NCBI RefSeq assembly: GCF_000613805.1
Contig: NZ_BAJR01000008.1
Location: 39,439-103,438, forward strand
Source of the DNA: Phocaeicola paurosaccharolyticus JCM 15092
Lineage (GTDB): Bacteria > Bacteroidota > Bacteroidia > Bacteroidales > Bacteroidaceae
Length of the DNA: 64,000 nt
Direction of reading: 5' to 3'
Part shown: piece by piece, positions 44,920-55,724 of the stretch
Numbering within the stretch: the first letter of the stretch is position 1
Layout of the letters: each line of letters starts with the position of its first letter
Notes under the pieces: generated by a model
What the model was told of the DNA's origin: nothing
Database searches by the model: none
The model's input: only the letters and a program-made list of their open reading frames with translations
Made by a program: the position numbers and the translations under genes

Positions 44920-46335
44920 ATGAAGAAATTATTATTTGCGGCTTTGGCTTTCATGAGCTATATATCAATGGAAGCAGAGGTAAAGTTACCTGCAATATTT
45001 TCAGATGGTATGGTAATGCAGCAGAGTTGTGATGCAAATCTATGGGGAAGTGCAACAGCAAATTCACCGGTTGTCATTACTACCAGTTGGAATAAAAAGA
45101 GATATAAAGTAAATGCTGATAAGAATGGCAAATGGAAAATATCTGTAAAGACTTCATCAGCAGGTGGTCCTTATAATATTACTTTTGACGATGGGAAGCG
45201 ACTTACAGTAAACAACATACTTATTGGTGAGTTATGGCTGTGCAGTGGACAGAGTAATATGGAGATGCCTATGAAGGGATTCAAAAACCAACCGGTTGAG
45301 AATGCTGCATGGGATATTATGAGAAGTAAGAATGATAATATACGTCTTTTCACAGTAAAGAGGGATGCTTCCATCGAACCTAAGGCAGATGTTACAGGTA
45401 CATGGCAGACCGCTGCGCCGGAGAGTGTGAGAGAGTTCAGTGCCACAGCCTACTATTTTGGCAGAATGGTAAATGAACTTCTTGATACACCTGTGGGACT
45501 TGTTGTTGCAGCATGGGGCGGCTCCTCTTGTGAGGCATGGATGAAGAGTGATTGGTTAAAAGCTTTTCCTTCAGCAAAGATACCTAAGAGTGAAGCAGAG
45601 ATAACATCGAAGAATCGTAATCCGACTCTACTATTCAATGCAATGCTATCGCCACTTATCGGTTTGACTATGAAGGGATGCATATGGTATCAGGGTGAGG
45701 ATAATTACAATCGTGCATCAACTTATGCAGATATGTTTACTACAATGATAAAAGGCTGGAGAAATGAATGGAATCAGGGTGATTTCCCTTTTTTCTATTG
45801 TCAGATTGCTCCATACGATTATTCAATAATAACCGAAAAAGGTAAGGAGGTAATTAACTCTGCCTACTTACGTGAACAGCAAGCTAAAGCTGAACAAATG
45901 GTTAAGAATGTAGGTATGGCTGTGCTGCTTGATGCCGGACTTGAAAAGGGTATTCATCCTTCACAAAAGAAGATAGCAGGAGAGCGACTTGCACGTCTTG
46001 CAATGGTTAACACTTACGGTATGAAGGGTGTATCATCACAAAGCCCTTACTTCAAAGATTTTGAAGTAAAAGGAGATACAGTAATAGTCTCTTTTGAACG
46101 TGCTGATATGTGGATAAACTGCAAGGGCAAATTTCAGTCGGATAATTTTAAATTGGCAGGAGAAGATAGAGTGTTTCATAAAGCAAAGACATGGATTGAA
46201 AGAAGTAAACTATATGTTTTAAGTAGTGAGGTGAATAATCCTGTTGCTGTAAGATATGCTTTTGAAAACTATGTTGAAGGAGACCTTTTTGGGGATGACC
46301 TTCCAATATCTTCTTTCCGCTCAGATAATTGGTAA
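44920..46335 (+). CDS. SGNH-type acetylesterase (sialate O-acetylesterase-like)
   Basis: The 471-residue secreted protein (signal peptide MKKLLFAALAFMSYISMEA) has a beta-sandwich start (LPAIFSDGMVMQQ) and then an SGNH hydrolase. The nucleophile is Ser112 in LCSGQSNMEMPM, the block III region is GCIWYQGEDNYNRA, and the catalytic His lies in GIHPSQKKIAGERLARLA. The residue usually read as Asp two or three positions before His is less clear here (EKGIHP). The family is often annotated as sialate O-acetylesterase, but bacterial pectin-locus members act on plant acetyl esters. RG-II carries O-acetyl groups on chain B sugars, so RG-II deacetylation is the likely role. It lies 12 bp after GH106 and 21 bp before GH139. 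Confidence 0.83.
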   Translation: MKKLLFAALAFMSYISMEAEVKLPAIFSDGMVMQQSCDANLWGSATANSPVVITTSWNKKRYKVNADKNGKWKISVKTSSAGGPYNITFDDGKRLTVNNILIGELWLCSGQSNMEMPMKGFKNQPVENAAWDIMRSKNDNIRLFTVKRDASIEPKADVTGTWQTAAPESVREFSATAYYFGRMVNELLDTPVGLVVAAWGGSSCEAWMKSDWLKAFPSAKIPKSEAEITSKNRNPTLLFNAMLSPLIGLTMKGCIWYQGEDNYNRASTYADMFTTMIKGWRNEWNQGDFPFFYCQIAPYDYSIITEKGKEVINSAYLREQQAKAEQMVKNVGMAVLLDAGLEKGIHPSQKKIAGERLARLAMVNTYGMKGVSSQSPYFKDFEVKGDTVIVSFERADMWINCKGKFQSDNFKLAGEDRVFHKAKTWIERSKLYVLSSEVNNPVAVRYAFENYVEGDLFGDDLPISSFRSDNW

Positions 46336-46356
46336 CTTTATAAACTATGATTTGAT

Positions 46357-48571
46357 ATGAAGAGGACTATTTTTACAGCGTTGCTTTTGCTCAGCTTTGC
46401 TTTTAAAGCAGTGGCACAACCTATAGATTATATCTGGGAAACTCAAAGTAAAAACTCATCTGAGTCTATGCCTTGTGGTGGCGGAGATATTGGACTTAAT
46501 GTATGGGTTGAAAATGGTGATATCCTTTTCTATATCAGTCGTAGCGGTGCTTTTGACGAGAACAATACTCTATTAAAACAAGGAAGAATTAGGCTAAAAC
46601 TGAATCCAAATCCTTTTAATAGCAATGTTGGTTTCAAGCAGATTCTACACCTTAACAATGGGTATGTATCTGTCACAAACGGACGTTGTGTGGTTGACAT
46701 CTGGGTAGATGTATTTAAACCGGTAGTGCATGTAGAGATAAATGGTAAGGAAAAGTCAGCTATAGAAGTCGGTTACGAGAGTTGGCGCTATAAAGATAGG
46801 GCACTGACAAAGACTGAGGCCCAGCAATGTTCATATAAATGGATTGTTCCTAAAGATGGTGTGACTAAAGCAGATTTAATAAGTGCCAAGTCGGATAACA
46901 TAAGTTTTTATCATAGAAATAGCGACATAACTGTATTCGACATGGCAGTGGAGCAGCAGGGCTTGAGTCATGTGAAGGATAGTCTCTATAACCCTATTAA
47001 AGGTCTTATTACAGGAGGAAAGCTCATAGCAGATGGAATGGTCTTTTCAGGAGAGTATGAAGGAAGTTATGGCGACACAGATTATAAAGGCTGGAGATAC
47101 AAATCTGTTGGTTCATTGAATAGTCATAACTTTAATATAATACTGAATGAGACTCAGAATGGTTTAGATGATTGGAATAAGGGCTTGGCATCAATAGAAA
47201 AGAGCATAAATAGTAGAGCTGATAAAATAAAAACTCGTAAATGGTGGAATGAATTTTGGAAGAGGAGCTATATAAATGGTGGTGGAGAACTTACTGAGCA
47301 GGTAAGAAACTACACTCTTTTCAGATATATGCTTGGATGCAATGCGTATAGTAAGTGGCCTACCAAATTCAATGGAGCCTATTTACATTCGACCCTATAT
47401 TCGTAGATGAAAAATCGCCATTTACTCCTGACTATCGTAGATGGGGCGGAGGAACTATGACAGCACAAAATCAGAGACTTGTATATTGGCCAATGCTGAA
47501 AAGTGGTGATTTCGATATGATGAAATCGGAGTTTGACTGTTATATGCGAATTCTTCCTAATGCAATTATGAGAACCAAAGTATATTGGAATCATGGAGGA
47601 GCATGCTTTTGCGAACAGATAGAGAACTTTGGTTTACCAAATCCGGCTGAATATGGTTCAAAACGCCTGATGGATTCGATAAAGGTGTAGAGTATAATCC
47701 ATGGCTTGAGTATGAATGGGATACAGTACTTGAATTTTGTCAGATGATTCTGGAGTTTGAGAATTATAATAATGAAGATTTGGAGAGGTACTATCCTCTT
47801 ATAGAGAATGCTCTCAATTTCTTTGATGAACATTACCGCTATATGAACAAGAAGTTTGGTAATAAGGAACTTGATGGCAAAGGTAAACTTGTATTATATC
47901 CAGGTTCGGCATGTGAAACCTATAAGATGGCTTATAATCCATCTTCAACAATTGCTGCATTGACAAAACTCTCACAGAGCTATAAAAAAGATCTTAGAAT
48001 AAAGTCACATATTCCTGAAATACCACATAGAACAGTTGGTGGAAAAGAGATGATTGCTCCGGCAATGGCATGGCAAAGAATTAACAATGTGGAGACACCT
48101 CAGTTATATTCTGTTTTTCCTTGGAGATTATATGGAATAGGAAGAGACAATATAGAAATAGCAAAAAACACATACCTCTATGATGAAGATGCTTTGAAGT
48201 TTCGCTCATCAGAAGGCTGGAAACAGGATAACATATGGGCTGCATGTCTTGGTCTTACAGAAGAGGCTACGAGACTGACAAAAGAGAAAATGAAAAATGG
48301 TCCGTACCGTTTCCCTGCTTTTTGGGGACCCGATTTTGATTGGTCACCTGATCATAACCGTGGAGGAAGTGGAATTATTGGACTACAAGAGATGCTTATG
48401 CAAGAGGTTGATGGAAAGATATACCTATTTCCTGCATGGGACAAAAAAGAAGATATCTCATTCAAATTGCATGCCTCTCAGAACACTATAGTCGAGGTGG
48501 AATTGAAAAAAGGCGAGGTGAAAATTAATGTTTTCCCTGAAGAGAGAAGAGAAAGCATAGTCGTTTTATAG
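46357..48571 (+). CDS. GH139 alpha-2-O-methyl-L-fucosidase candidate (two frameshifts as sequenced)
   Basis: Restoring one G at 47377 (KFNGGLFTFDP) and one C at 47666-47667 (KRPDGFDKGVEYNPW) gives a 738-residue secreted protein, signal peptide MKRTIFTALLLLSFAFKAVA. The N-terminal beta domain matches the DUF5703 type (SMPCGGGDIGLNVWVENGD, ISRSGAFDENNTLLKQGRIR). A catalytic (alpha/alpha)6-like barrel follows (RNYTLFRYMLGCNAYSKWP, YRRWGGGTMTAQNQR, YWNHGGACFCEQ). GH139 is assigned from the fold pattern and from position next to a GH2 and the regulator, as with BT0984 in B. thetaiotaomicron from memory. GH139 removes 2-O-methyl-L-fucose from RG-II chain B. As sequenced, the gene is split into three open frames. 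Confidence 0.78.
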
Positions 48572-48616
48572 AGTACATTTTTAGTGGTAAAACGTCATGA
48601 TAAGAAAGAATGAATC

Positions 48617-51196
48617 ATGAAGAAAATAATTATATTACTGCTATCAATTTTACCATTAATCGCAAATGCACAGATAGAGACATCTGTAGCAGGCTTTTTC
48701 CCTTTGAAAGATTCCGGAAGAAAAGTCTATAATTTCAATCCAGGATGGCGTTTTCATCTTGGTGATATTGCTGATGCTTACAAAACAAATTTTGATGACT
48801 CCTCATGGGAGGTGGTAACAGTACCTCATTCTGTAGAACTTATGCCAGCTGAGGCTAGCGGTTGTCGTAACTATCAAGGAATAGCATGGTATCGTAAACA
48901 TTTTGTCTTACCTAAAGAGGTAAAAGGAGATTATGTTACTATTCATTTCGAGGCGGTGATGGGTAAACAAGATGTATATCTTAATGGTAAACTTGTAAAA
49001 AAACACTTGGGTGGTTACCTCCCTTTTAATATTTCCCTTACTGAACTTGGAGTAAATGCTGGTGATACTTGTCTTCTTGCTGTAATGACAGACAATAGTG
49101 ATGACAAAAGCTTTCCTCCCGGTAAATCCCAAAAGACTCTTGACTTTGCATATCATGGAGGTATATATCGTGATGTATGGATGATTGCAAGATCACCTAT
49201 AGCTATTACTGATGCAGTAGAATCTAATTGTGTTGCCGGTGGTGGAGTATTTGTACATTATGATAATATATCAAAGAAAAGTGCCGATATATTTGTGAAT
49301 ACAGAGGTAGAGAATAGATATAATAAGAGTGCTTCTGTTACAGTTCTCAACACACTTCTTGATAAGGATGGTAATATTGTCGGCAGAAACAGATATACTT
49401 TGAAGTTAGAAAAAGGAGCAAAGGCGACAGCTGTCGGCAAGATAAAATTAAGGGAACCTCACTTATGGTCTCCTCAGTCTCCATATTTGTATAGATTGGA
49501 GACAAAGATATTGAATGGAAGGAAGAGCTTTGATGGAGGTGCACTGAAGATAGGTATTCGTAAAGCTGAATTTGATTCTGAACGAGGATTCATACTCAAT
49601 GGAGAACCTTATGGACAGTTGGTTGGTGCAAATCGTCATCAGGATTTCGCATATGTTGGAAATGCACTTCCTAACTCTCAGCAGTGGCGTGATGCAAAAC
49701 GTCTGCGTGATGCCGGCTGCACAATAATACGTACGGCGCATTATCCTCAAGATCCATCATTCATGGATGCTTGCGATGAACTGGGGCTTTTTATAATTGT
49801 AGCAACACCTGGATGGCAGTTCTGGAATAAATCAGAGCAGTTCGGAAAGCTTGTTCATGAAAATACCCGTCAGATTATCCGCCGCGACCGAAATCATACA
49901 TCTGTTCTAATGTGGGAGCCTATACTGAATGAGACAAGTTATCCACTAGAATTTTCGATTGAGGCTTTGAATCTTACAAAGGAAGAGTTTCCATATCCCG
50001 GTCGTCCTTTTGCTGCAGCGGATTTGCACTCTGCAGGTGTAGCTGATAATTATGATGTGGTTTATGGTTGGCCTGGAGATGATGAAAAAGCAAACAAACC
50101 TAAGCAATGTATATTTACACGTGAATTTGGAGAGAATGTTGATGATTGGTATGCACATAACAATAACAACCGCGCCAGTCGTAGTTGGGGAGAGAAACCT
50201 ATGCTTGTACAGGCGCTGTCACTCGCCAAGAGTTACGATGAACTATATCGTACTACAGGTCAGTTTGTAGGGGGAGCTCAATGGCATCCTTTTGACCATC
50301 AACGTGGTTATCATCCTGATCCATATTGGGGAGGAATATTTGATGCATTCCGTCAACCGAAATATGCATACGAGATGTTCCGTAGTCAGCGACCTGCTTT
50401 AGAATCTGGACCTATGGTATACATTGCACATGAGATGACACAATTCTCTGATGCTGATGTTGTAGTGTTCAGCAATTGCGATTCTGTAAGACTTTCGGCA
50501 TACGATAAAACATATAGTGTTACTCTACCTGTAAAACATGATAAAGGTCATATGCCATCGGCACCTGTTGTATTTAAGAATGTATGGGACTTTTGGGAGG
50601 CACGCAGCTACAGTTACCTGCAAAAAAATTGGCAGAAGGTAAATATAGTTGCAGAAGGTATTATAGATGGTAAGATTGTATGCAGTGAAAAGAAGATGCC
50701 GTCAAGACGTTCAACGAAACTACGTTTATATGTTGATACTTTAGGTAAGCAACTTATTGCTGATGGCTCCGATTTTATTGTAGTTGTTGCTGAGGTTACA
50801 GATGATAATGGAAATGTAAAAAGACTAGCAAAAGATAATATACTCTTTACTGTTGATGGAGAGGGGAGCATAATAGGAGATGCTTCGATAAATGCAAATC
50901 CAAGAGCAGTGGAATTTGGCTCAGCTCCAGTTTTGATAAAATCTACAATGACTCCGGGAAAGATAAAGGTAAAAGCTCGTGTACAGTTTGAAGGAGTACA
51001 TTCACCTACTTCTGCTGAGATAGAAATAGAATCTTTGCCATCGAATATTGAACCTAATTTCTTGGATAAACCTTTCACAAAGAAAGAAGTTTCAACAATC
51101 AGGAAAGTGAATATTGATAATATTACAACAGAGCAGAAAAAGGCAATGTTGAATGAAGTGGAACTTCAGCAGACTCAGTTTGGTACAGCAAGATGA
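48617..51196 (+). CDS. GH2-family glycosidase (candidate alpha-L-arabinopyranosidase)
   Basis: The 859-residue secreted protein (signal peptide MKKIIILLLSILPLIANAQ) has the GH2 N-terminal sandwich (FNPGWRFHLGDI, VPHSVELMPAEASG, YLNGKLVKKHLGGY). In the barrel, acid/base Glu439 lies in PILNETSYP and nucleophile Glu503 in TREFGENVDDW. C-terminal Ig-like domains complete it (SDFIVVVAEVTDDNGNVKR). It lacks the SEYAH nucleophile loop of LacZ-type enzymes. In B. thetaiotaomicron I recall a GH2 at this place (BT0983) acting on an L-arabinopyranosyl residue of RG-II; the specificity here is inferred. It is last in its operon; a hairpin overlaps the stop codon. Confidence 0.86.
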   Translation: MKKIIILLLSILPLIANAQIETSVAGFFPLKDSGRKVYNFNPGWRFHLGDIADAYKTNFDDSSWEVVTVPHSVELMPAEASGCRNYQGIAWYRKHFVLPKEVKGDYVTIHFEAVMGKQDVYLNGKLVKKHLGGYLPFNISLTELGVNAGDTCLLAVMTDNSDDKSFPPGKSQKTLDFAYHGGIYRDVWMIARSPIAITDAVESNCVAGGGVFVHYDNISKKSADIFVNTEVENRYNKSASVTVLNTLLDKDGNIVGRNRYTLKLEKGAKATAVGKIKLREPHLWSPQSPYLYRLETKILNGRKSFDGGALKIGIRKAEFDSERGFILNGEPYGQLVGANRHQDFAYVGNALPNSQQWRDAKRLRDAGCTIIRTAHYPQDPSFMDACDELGLFIIVATPGWQFWNKSEQFGKLVHENTRQIIRRDRNHTSVLMWEPILNETSYPLEFSIEALNLTKEEFPYPGRPFAAADLHSAGVADNYDVVYGWPGDDEKANKPKQCIFTREFGENVDDWYAHNNNNRASRSWGEKPMLVQALSLAKSYDELYRTTGQFVGGAQWHPFDHQRGYHPDPYWGGIFDAFRQPKYAYEMFRSQRPALESGPMVYIAHEMTQFSDADVVVFSNCDSVRLSAYDKTYSVTLPVKHDKGHMPSAPVVFKNVWDFWEARSYSYLQKNWQKVNIVAEGIIDGKIVCSEKKMPSRRSTKLRLYVDTLGKQLIADGSDFIVVVAEVTDDNGNVKRLAKDNILFTVDGEGSIIGDASINANPRAVEFGSAPVLIKSTMTPGKIKVKARVQFEGVHSPTSAEIEIESLPSNIEPNFLDKPFTKKEVSTIRKVNIDNITTEQKKAMLNEVELQQTQFGTAR

Positions 51197-51208
51197 AGCT
51201 GTACCAAA
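51179..51208 (+). terminator. Hairpin spanning the stop codon of the last GH2 gene
   Basis: A perfect 11-bp inverted repeat (TTTGGTACAGC / GCTGTACCAAA) encloses an 8-nt loop containing the TGA stop (51194-51196). Only a weak T-rich stretch follows (TTATCATT), so it may attenuate or stabilise the 3' end rather than terminate fully. Confidence 0.55.
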
Positions 51209-51243
51209 TTATCATTGGAAATGATGATTATCAATAATTATTT

Positions 51244-51251
51244 TATCTTTG
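51244..51251 (+). promoter_or_regulatory. Probable -7 box of the hybrid two-component regulator gene
   Basis: TATCTTTG matches the Bacteroidota -7 consensus TAnnTTTG exactly and lies 22 bp before ATG 51274. The nearest TTG upstream (51215) is about 26 bp away, farther than usual, so the -33 element is uncertain. The regulator would thus be expressed separately from the GH operon. Confidence 0.55.
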
Positions 51252-51273
51252 CTCTGTTATTGAAATAACCACT

Positions 51274-54200
51274 ATGAGAAAAATACTATTATCTATCCTG
51301 CTCCTTTATATTGGATTTGGCTACTCCTTTTCAAATCCATCAGACCTCTTGACCGAAAACTATTCAAAAGAGAAAGGATTACCTAACGATATTGTAAATT
51401 ATTCTCTTAAAGATAAAGATGGTTTCTTATGGTTTGGAACATGGTATGGAATATGTCGTTTCGATGGTGTTCGATTCAAAACATACAATAATGCTGAATA
51501 TAGTAATGAGATCCTTCCTCCACGTAAAATTCAGAAAATAGTTGAAGACAAAAATGGGCTCTTCTGGATAAAGACTATAGATAGGAAACTATTTGTTTTT
51601 GACAAGAAGAAGGAGAAATTCAGAGCTATTTATGATGATGTGAAGAATTTCTCAAAGAATATTCAGATTATTAAAATTCAGACAGACTCTCAAGGTGATG
51701 TACTGCTTTTAACCAAAGACAAAACCTTACTTATTGCATCAACAGATAGCTATGGTAATATAAAAATTAAGACTCTTTTTAACTCAAAAGGGCATGTGAA
51801 TATTCATAACTTCAAGTTGAATAGCTCTGTATTTTCTGAAACGAAAGATTATATATGTTGGGTTGGAACGGATTACAAACTAATCTCGTTCAAGAAAGGA
51901 AAAGCGCTAAAAAATAAACCTGTAAATTACATATCAAATAAACTGTCCGGCAAATTAACTTCTGCATTTAGCAGAGGCAATGAACTGTGGTTAGGGAATG
52001 CCGATGGAGCTATATATTGCATAAATTCTAATAATGGGGCTGTATCAAAAATCGTTTTCCCAGGAATATCAGGGAAAATTACAAGCCTGATGGTCACATC
52101 TTCAGAACTCATATACTTTTCAACAGCAAAAGATGGTGTTTGTTCCTTTAATATGAGAAATAAAGAGTTGAAGAGAATCAATGTAAAAGTTAATTATTCA
52201 AATATCAGTGATATATATATTGACCAGTATGATAAATTGTGGATTCATGATAATGAAGTTTCTTTGACATTCTATGACCCAATAGAGAACAGGTCGAAGA
52301 TATTTCCTTTTTCTAATATAGATAAAATATGTCCTTTATCAATAGAGGATGCAGGTGAGAGGGGATTATTTGTTCTCGCTCCTACAGGTGAAGCTTTTAT
52401 ATTCGACAGGAAGACTTTAGAGATGAAGAATATCAATCAACTTCGTAAGATATCCAACGATAAGGAAGATCAACTCTTTTATCATATATTGCTAGATAAC
52501 GATGGAGTGTTATGGCTCTGTTCAACGACTAGTGGTGTCTATCGTATTAACTATCCAAGGCATGAATTCCGTCTGTTGAATGTAAAAGACAATCAACTTA
52601 AAGAGGCTAGAGGTAATGTAGGAATTAGGGCTATGCACCAGATGCATAATGGAGATATATGGGTAGGTACTCGTGATAAGAAATTATATATATTTGATAG
52701 TGATGGGTATGTAAAACATCTATTCCCGGTAGATACATATGGATTAGGTAGCATATACCATATAATGGAAGATAAAGATGGTAATGTTTGGCTCTCAGTA
52801 AAAGGAGGGGGCTTAATGAAGTTTGTAAAAGATAATAATGAAAAGAATGGATATAAGGTAACTAGGTTTTTAAATGATGTAAACGATCCCTCTTCAATAA
52901 GTGGTAATGATGTATATTTTACATATCAAGATAGTAAAGGTCATATATGGGTAGGATCACTTGATGGTGGATTGAATTTGATCTACTACAAAGGTGGAAA
53001 AGTCAAATTTTATAATAAGAACAATGGCTTCGATAAATATCCTTCTTATGGTATATATGTAGAGGTACGAAACATAATAGAGGATGTCAATGGCAGAATA
53101 TGTAGGTACCATGGATGGACTTATGTCATTTAAGAATAACTTTAAGAGGCCACAAAGTATAAACTTTGAGACTTATCATAATAAAAAGGGATACCCTTTT
53201 ATAAATGGTGATGTATATACTATTTATAAAGATGATGACAATCAGATATGGGCTTCTGTCTTTGGCGGAGGACTTGGCTGTATGAAAAGTTTCGACACTA
53301 AAAACAATATACCTATATTCAAAACCTATAGCAGAGAAGACGGCTTGATGAATGATGTTGTTATATCAATAATTGAGGATAATAACAATAGATTATGGTT
53401 TGCAACAGAATCAGGATTGTCATACTATAACAAGAAAAACGGAGTGATAAGAAGTTTCGATAAATATGATGGCCTTCCATTAGTAGATATCGAAGATAAT
53501 ACTGCAATTGTTACTTTAGATAATGAGATATGGCTTGGAACCAGAGAGGGTATTCTCTCTTTCTCTTCAAATAATATTGGCTCGGATAATACTAATTACC
53601 GCACTTATATTGTACGTTGTGACGTTAATAATAAGGATATTAAGAATTATGTAGATCCTGCTATCATAACAAATTCAATTACCTATACTGATAAGATTGT
53701 ACTTAACCATAATCAGGATATGTTCAATATTGAATTTGCAGCATTGAATTATAGTAATATTAATCGTATAACATATAAATATATTCTTGAGGGATACGAG
53801 GAAAAATGGCACAATAATGGAAGAAACAGAATAGCTTCGTATACCAATGTTCCTCCTGGAAAATATAAATTTAAAGTGGTTGCAGTCGATGGATCAAACT
53901 TGGATTTCAAGTCGGAAGCTTTGGTTGATATAGAGATTCTACACCATGGTGGGCGACCAATTGGGCTTATGCGGTATATTTCATACTATTTATGCTGTTA
54001 CTCTATTTTGCAATCCGCATATCAATATTCATGATAAAGGTAAAGAATGATATATATATTGAGCAAAAGTTATCTGAGATGAAGATTAAGTTCTTTACTA
54101 ATATCTCACATGAGCTTCGTACACCTCTTACTCTTATACAGGGTCCTATCCAGGAAATAAAGGAGAAGGAACATCTTACAGATAAGGGTATCAAGTATAT

Positions 54201-55668
54201 TGAACTGATGGAGAAGAATATAAAACAGATGCTTCAACTTGTAAATCAGATACTCGATTTCAGAAAAATACAGAATGGTAAGATGAAACTCCATGTCTCT
54301 TCTTTTGAAATAAATGATCTTTTGCAATCTTTCTACAACGAATTCAGATTGCTGTCTGAGGAGAATGAGATTTCATATACATGTGAATGTGGTGATAATG
54401 ATTATGTAGTTTGGGCAGACAAAGAAAAGATAGAGATAGTAATTAGAAATATTATATCTAATGCCTTCAAATTTACTCCTGCTGGAGGTTCAATTTATGT
54501 ATCTACAGGAGAGAGTGAAGATGGAAAGTATCATTATATACGAATTGAAGATACCGGTGTAGGTATTCCTGAGAATAAGTTAAATGAGATATTCAACCGT
54601 TTCTCACAACTGGATAATAACCAGGGTGTGTCTAATTTTAAAGGAAGTGGAATAGGTCTTGCCCTTTCAAAAGAGATTATTGCCCTACACCATGGCGATA
54701 TATGTGCAGAGAGTCCAAATCAGAGAGGGGCTGTTTTTATTATTAAACTACTTAAGGGGAAGGAACATTATAATCCTTCAGAAATAGATTTCTATATAAG
54801 TGAAGATACTAAAGAGCTTCCTGCAGAGGAGTTCACAGAGGAAGATGATATTGATGAAGATACAAGTATTATAAACTCTTCATTACCATCAGTTCTTATT
54901 GTTGAGGATAATAAAGATTTGTGCACTATGCTGAAATTGCAGTTCGAGGATAGATATAATATATATATTGCGAATGATGGTGCCGATGGTATGAAAAAGA
55001 TATATCTGTTTCATCCTGATATAGTTGTTACCGATCAGATGATGCCTAATATGGATGGTTTGGAAATGCTTCAGAGAATAAGGAAAGATTTTCAGATAAG
55101 CCATATACCGGTTATCATTCTTACTGCTAAGAATGACGAACAGGCAAGGACACATGCCATAACTCTCGGAGCTAATGCATATATTACTAAGCCATTTAGT
55201 AAAGATTATCTTCAGGCACGCATAGAACAGTTGCTTAAAGAGCGTAAACTATTCCGTGAAAAGATGTGGCAGACACCTAAGGAAGATGAGATAAATAATA
55301 AAGATGAACATTCTTACGGAGAGTTTCTTGTGCAAAAGGATATTCAGTTTATAGAGAAGATTCATCAAGTGATAGAAGAAAATATAGATAACAGTGATTT
55401 TAATATTGACACTATTGCTAATAGTATAGGACTGAGTCGTTCTGCATTTTTCAAGAAGCTTAAGAGTCTTACAGGATTTTCCCCTGTAGATTTGGTTAAG
55501 GAGATAAGATTGAATAAAGCTGTTGAACTTATGAAAAACAGTGATCTTACAATTTCAGAGATTGCTTATTCAGTAGGATTCAAAGACTCTGGATATTTCA
55601 GCAAATGTTTCAGGAAAAAGTATGAACTGACCCCTTCTGATTATTTGAATGAATGGAGAAAAAGTTGA
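51274..55668 (+). CDS. Hybrid two-component system regulator (HTCS) of the PUL (two frameshifts as sequenced)
   Basis: Restoring GG at 53102 (INGRIWVGTMDGL-type repeat) and one C at 53942 (EILPPWWATNWA) gives a 1465-residue protein. Order: signal peptide (1-20); a periplasmic two-propeller sensor made of reg_prop repeats (FLWFGTWYGICRFDG, IWVGTRDKKLYIFD) to ~800; Y_Y_Y domain ~809-890; one membrane helix ~900-920 (YFILFMLLLYFAIRI); histidine kinase with phospho-acceptor His947 in FFTNISHELRTPL and ATP-binding motifs NAFKFTPAGG, DTGVGIPE, GSGIGLALS; receiver domain with phospho-Asp1255 in VVTDQMMPNMDG; and a C-terminal AraC-type DNA-binding domain (IANSIGLSRSAFFKKL, ISEIAYSVGFKDSGYFSKCF). It would bind an RG-II oligosaccharide in the periplasm and activate the surrounding operons. 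As sequenced it is split into three frames. Confidence 0.92.
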
Positions 55669-55724
55669 TTTCTTATTATTACAAAATAGACTGATAAGCG
55701 TCTTAATAATAAAATAGAATATCA

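Noticed and set aside
50614..51078. 154-codon minus-strand open frame inside the last GH2 gene
   Set aside because: Shadow frame opposite a well-supported GH2 C-terminal region.
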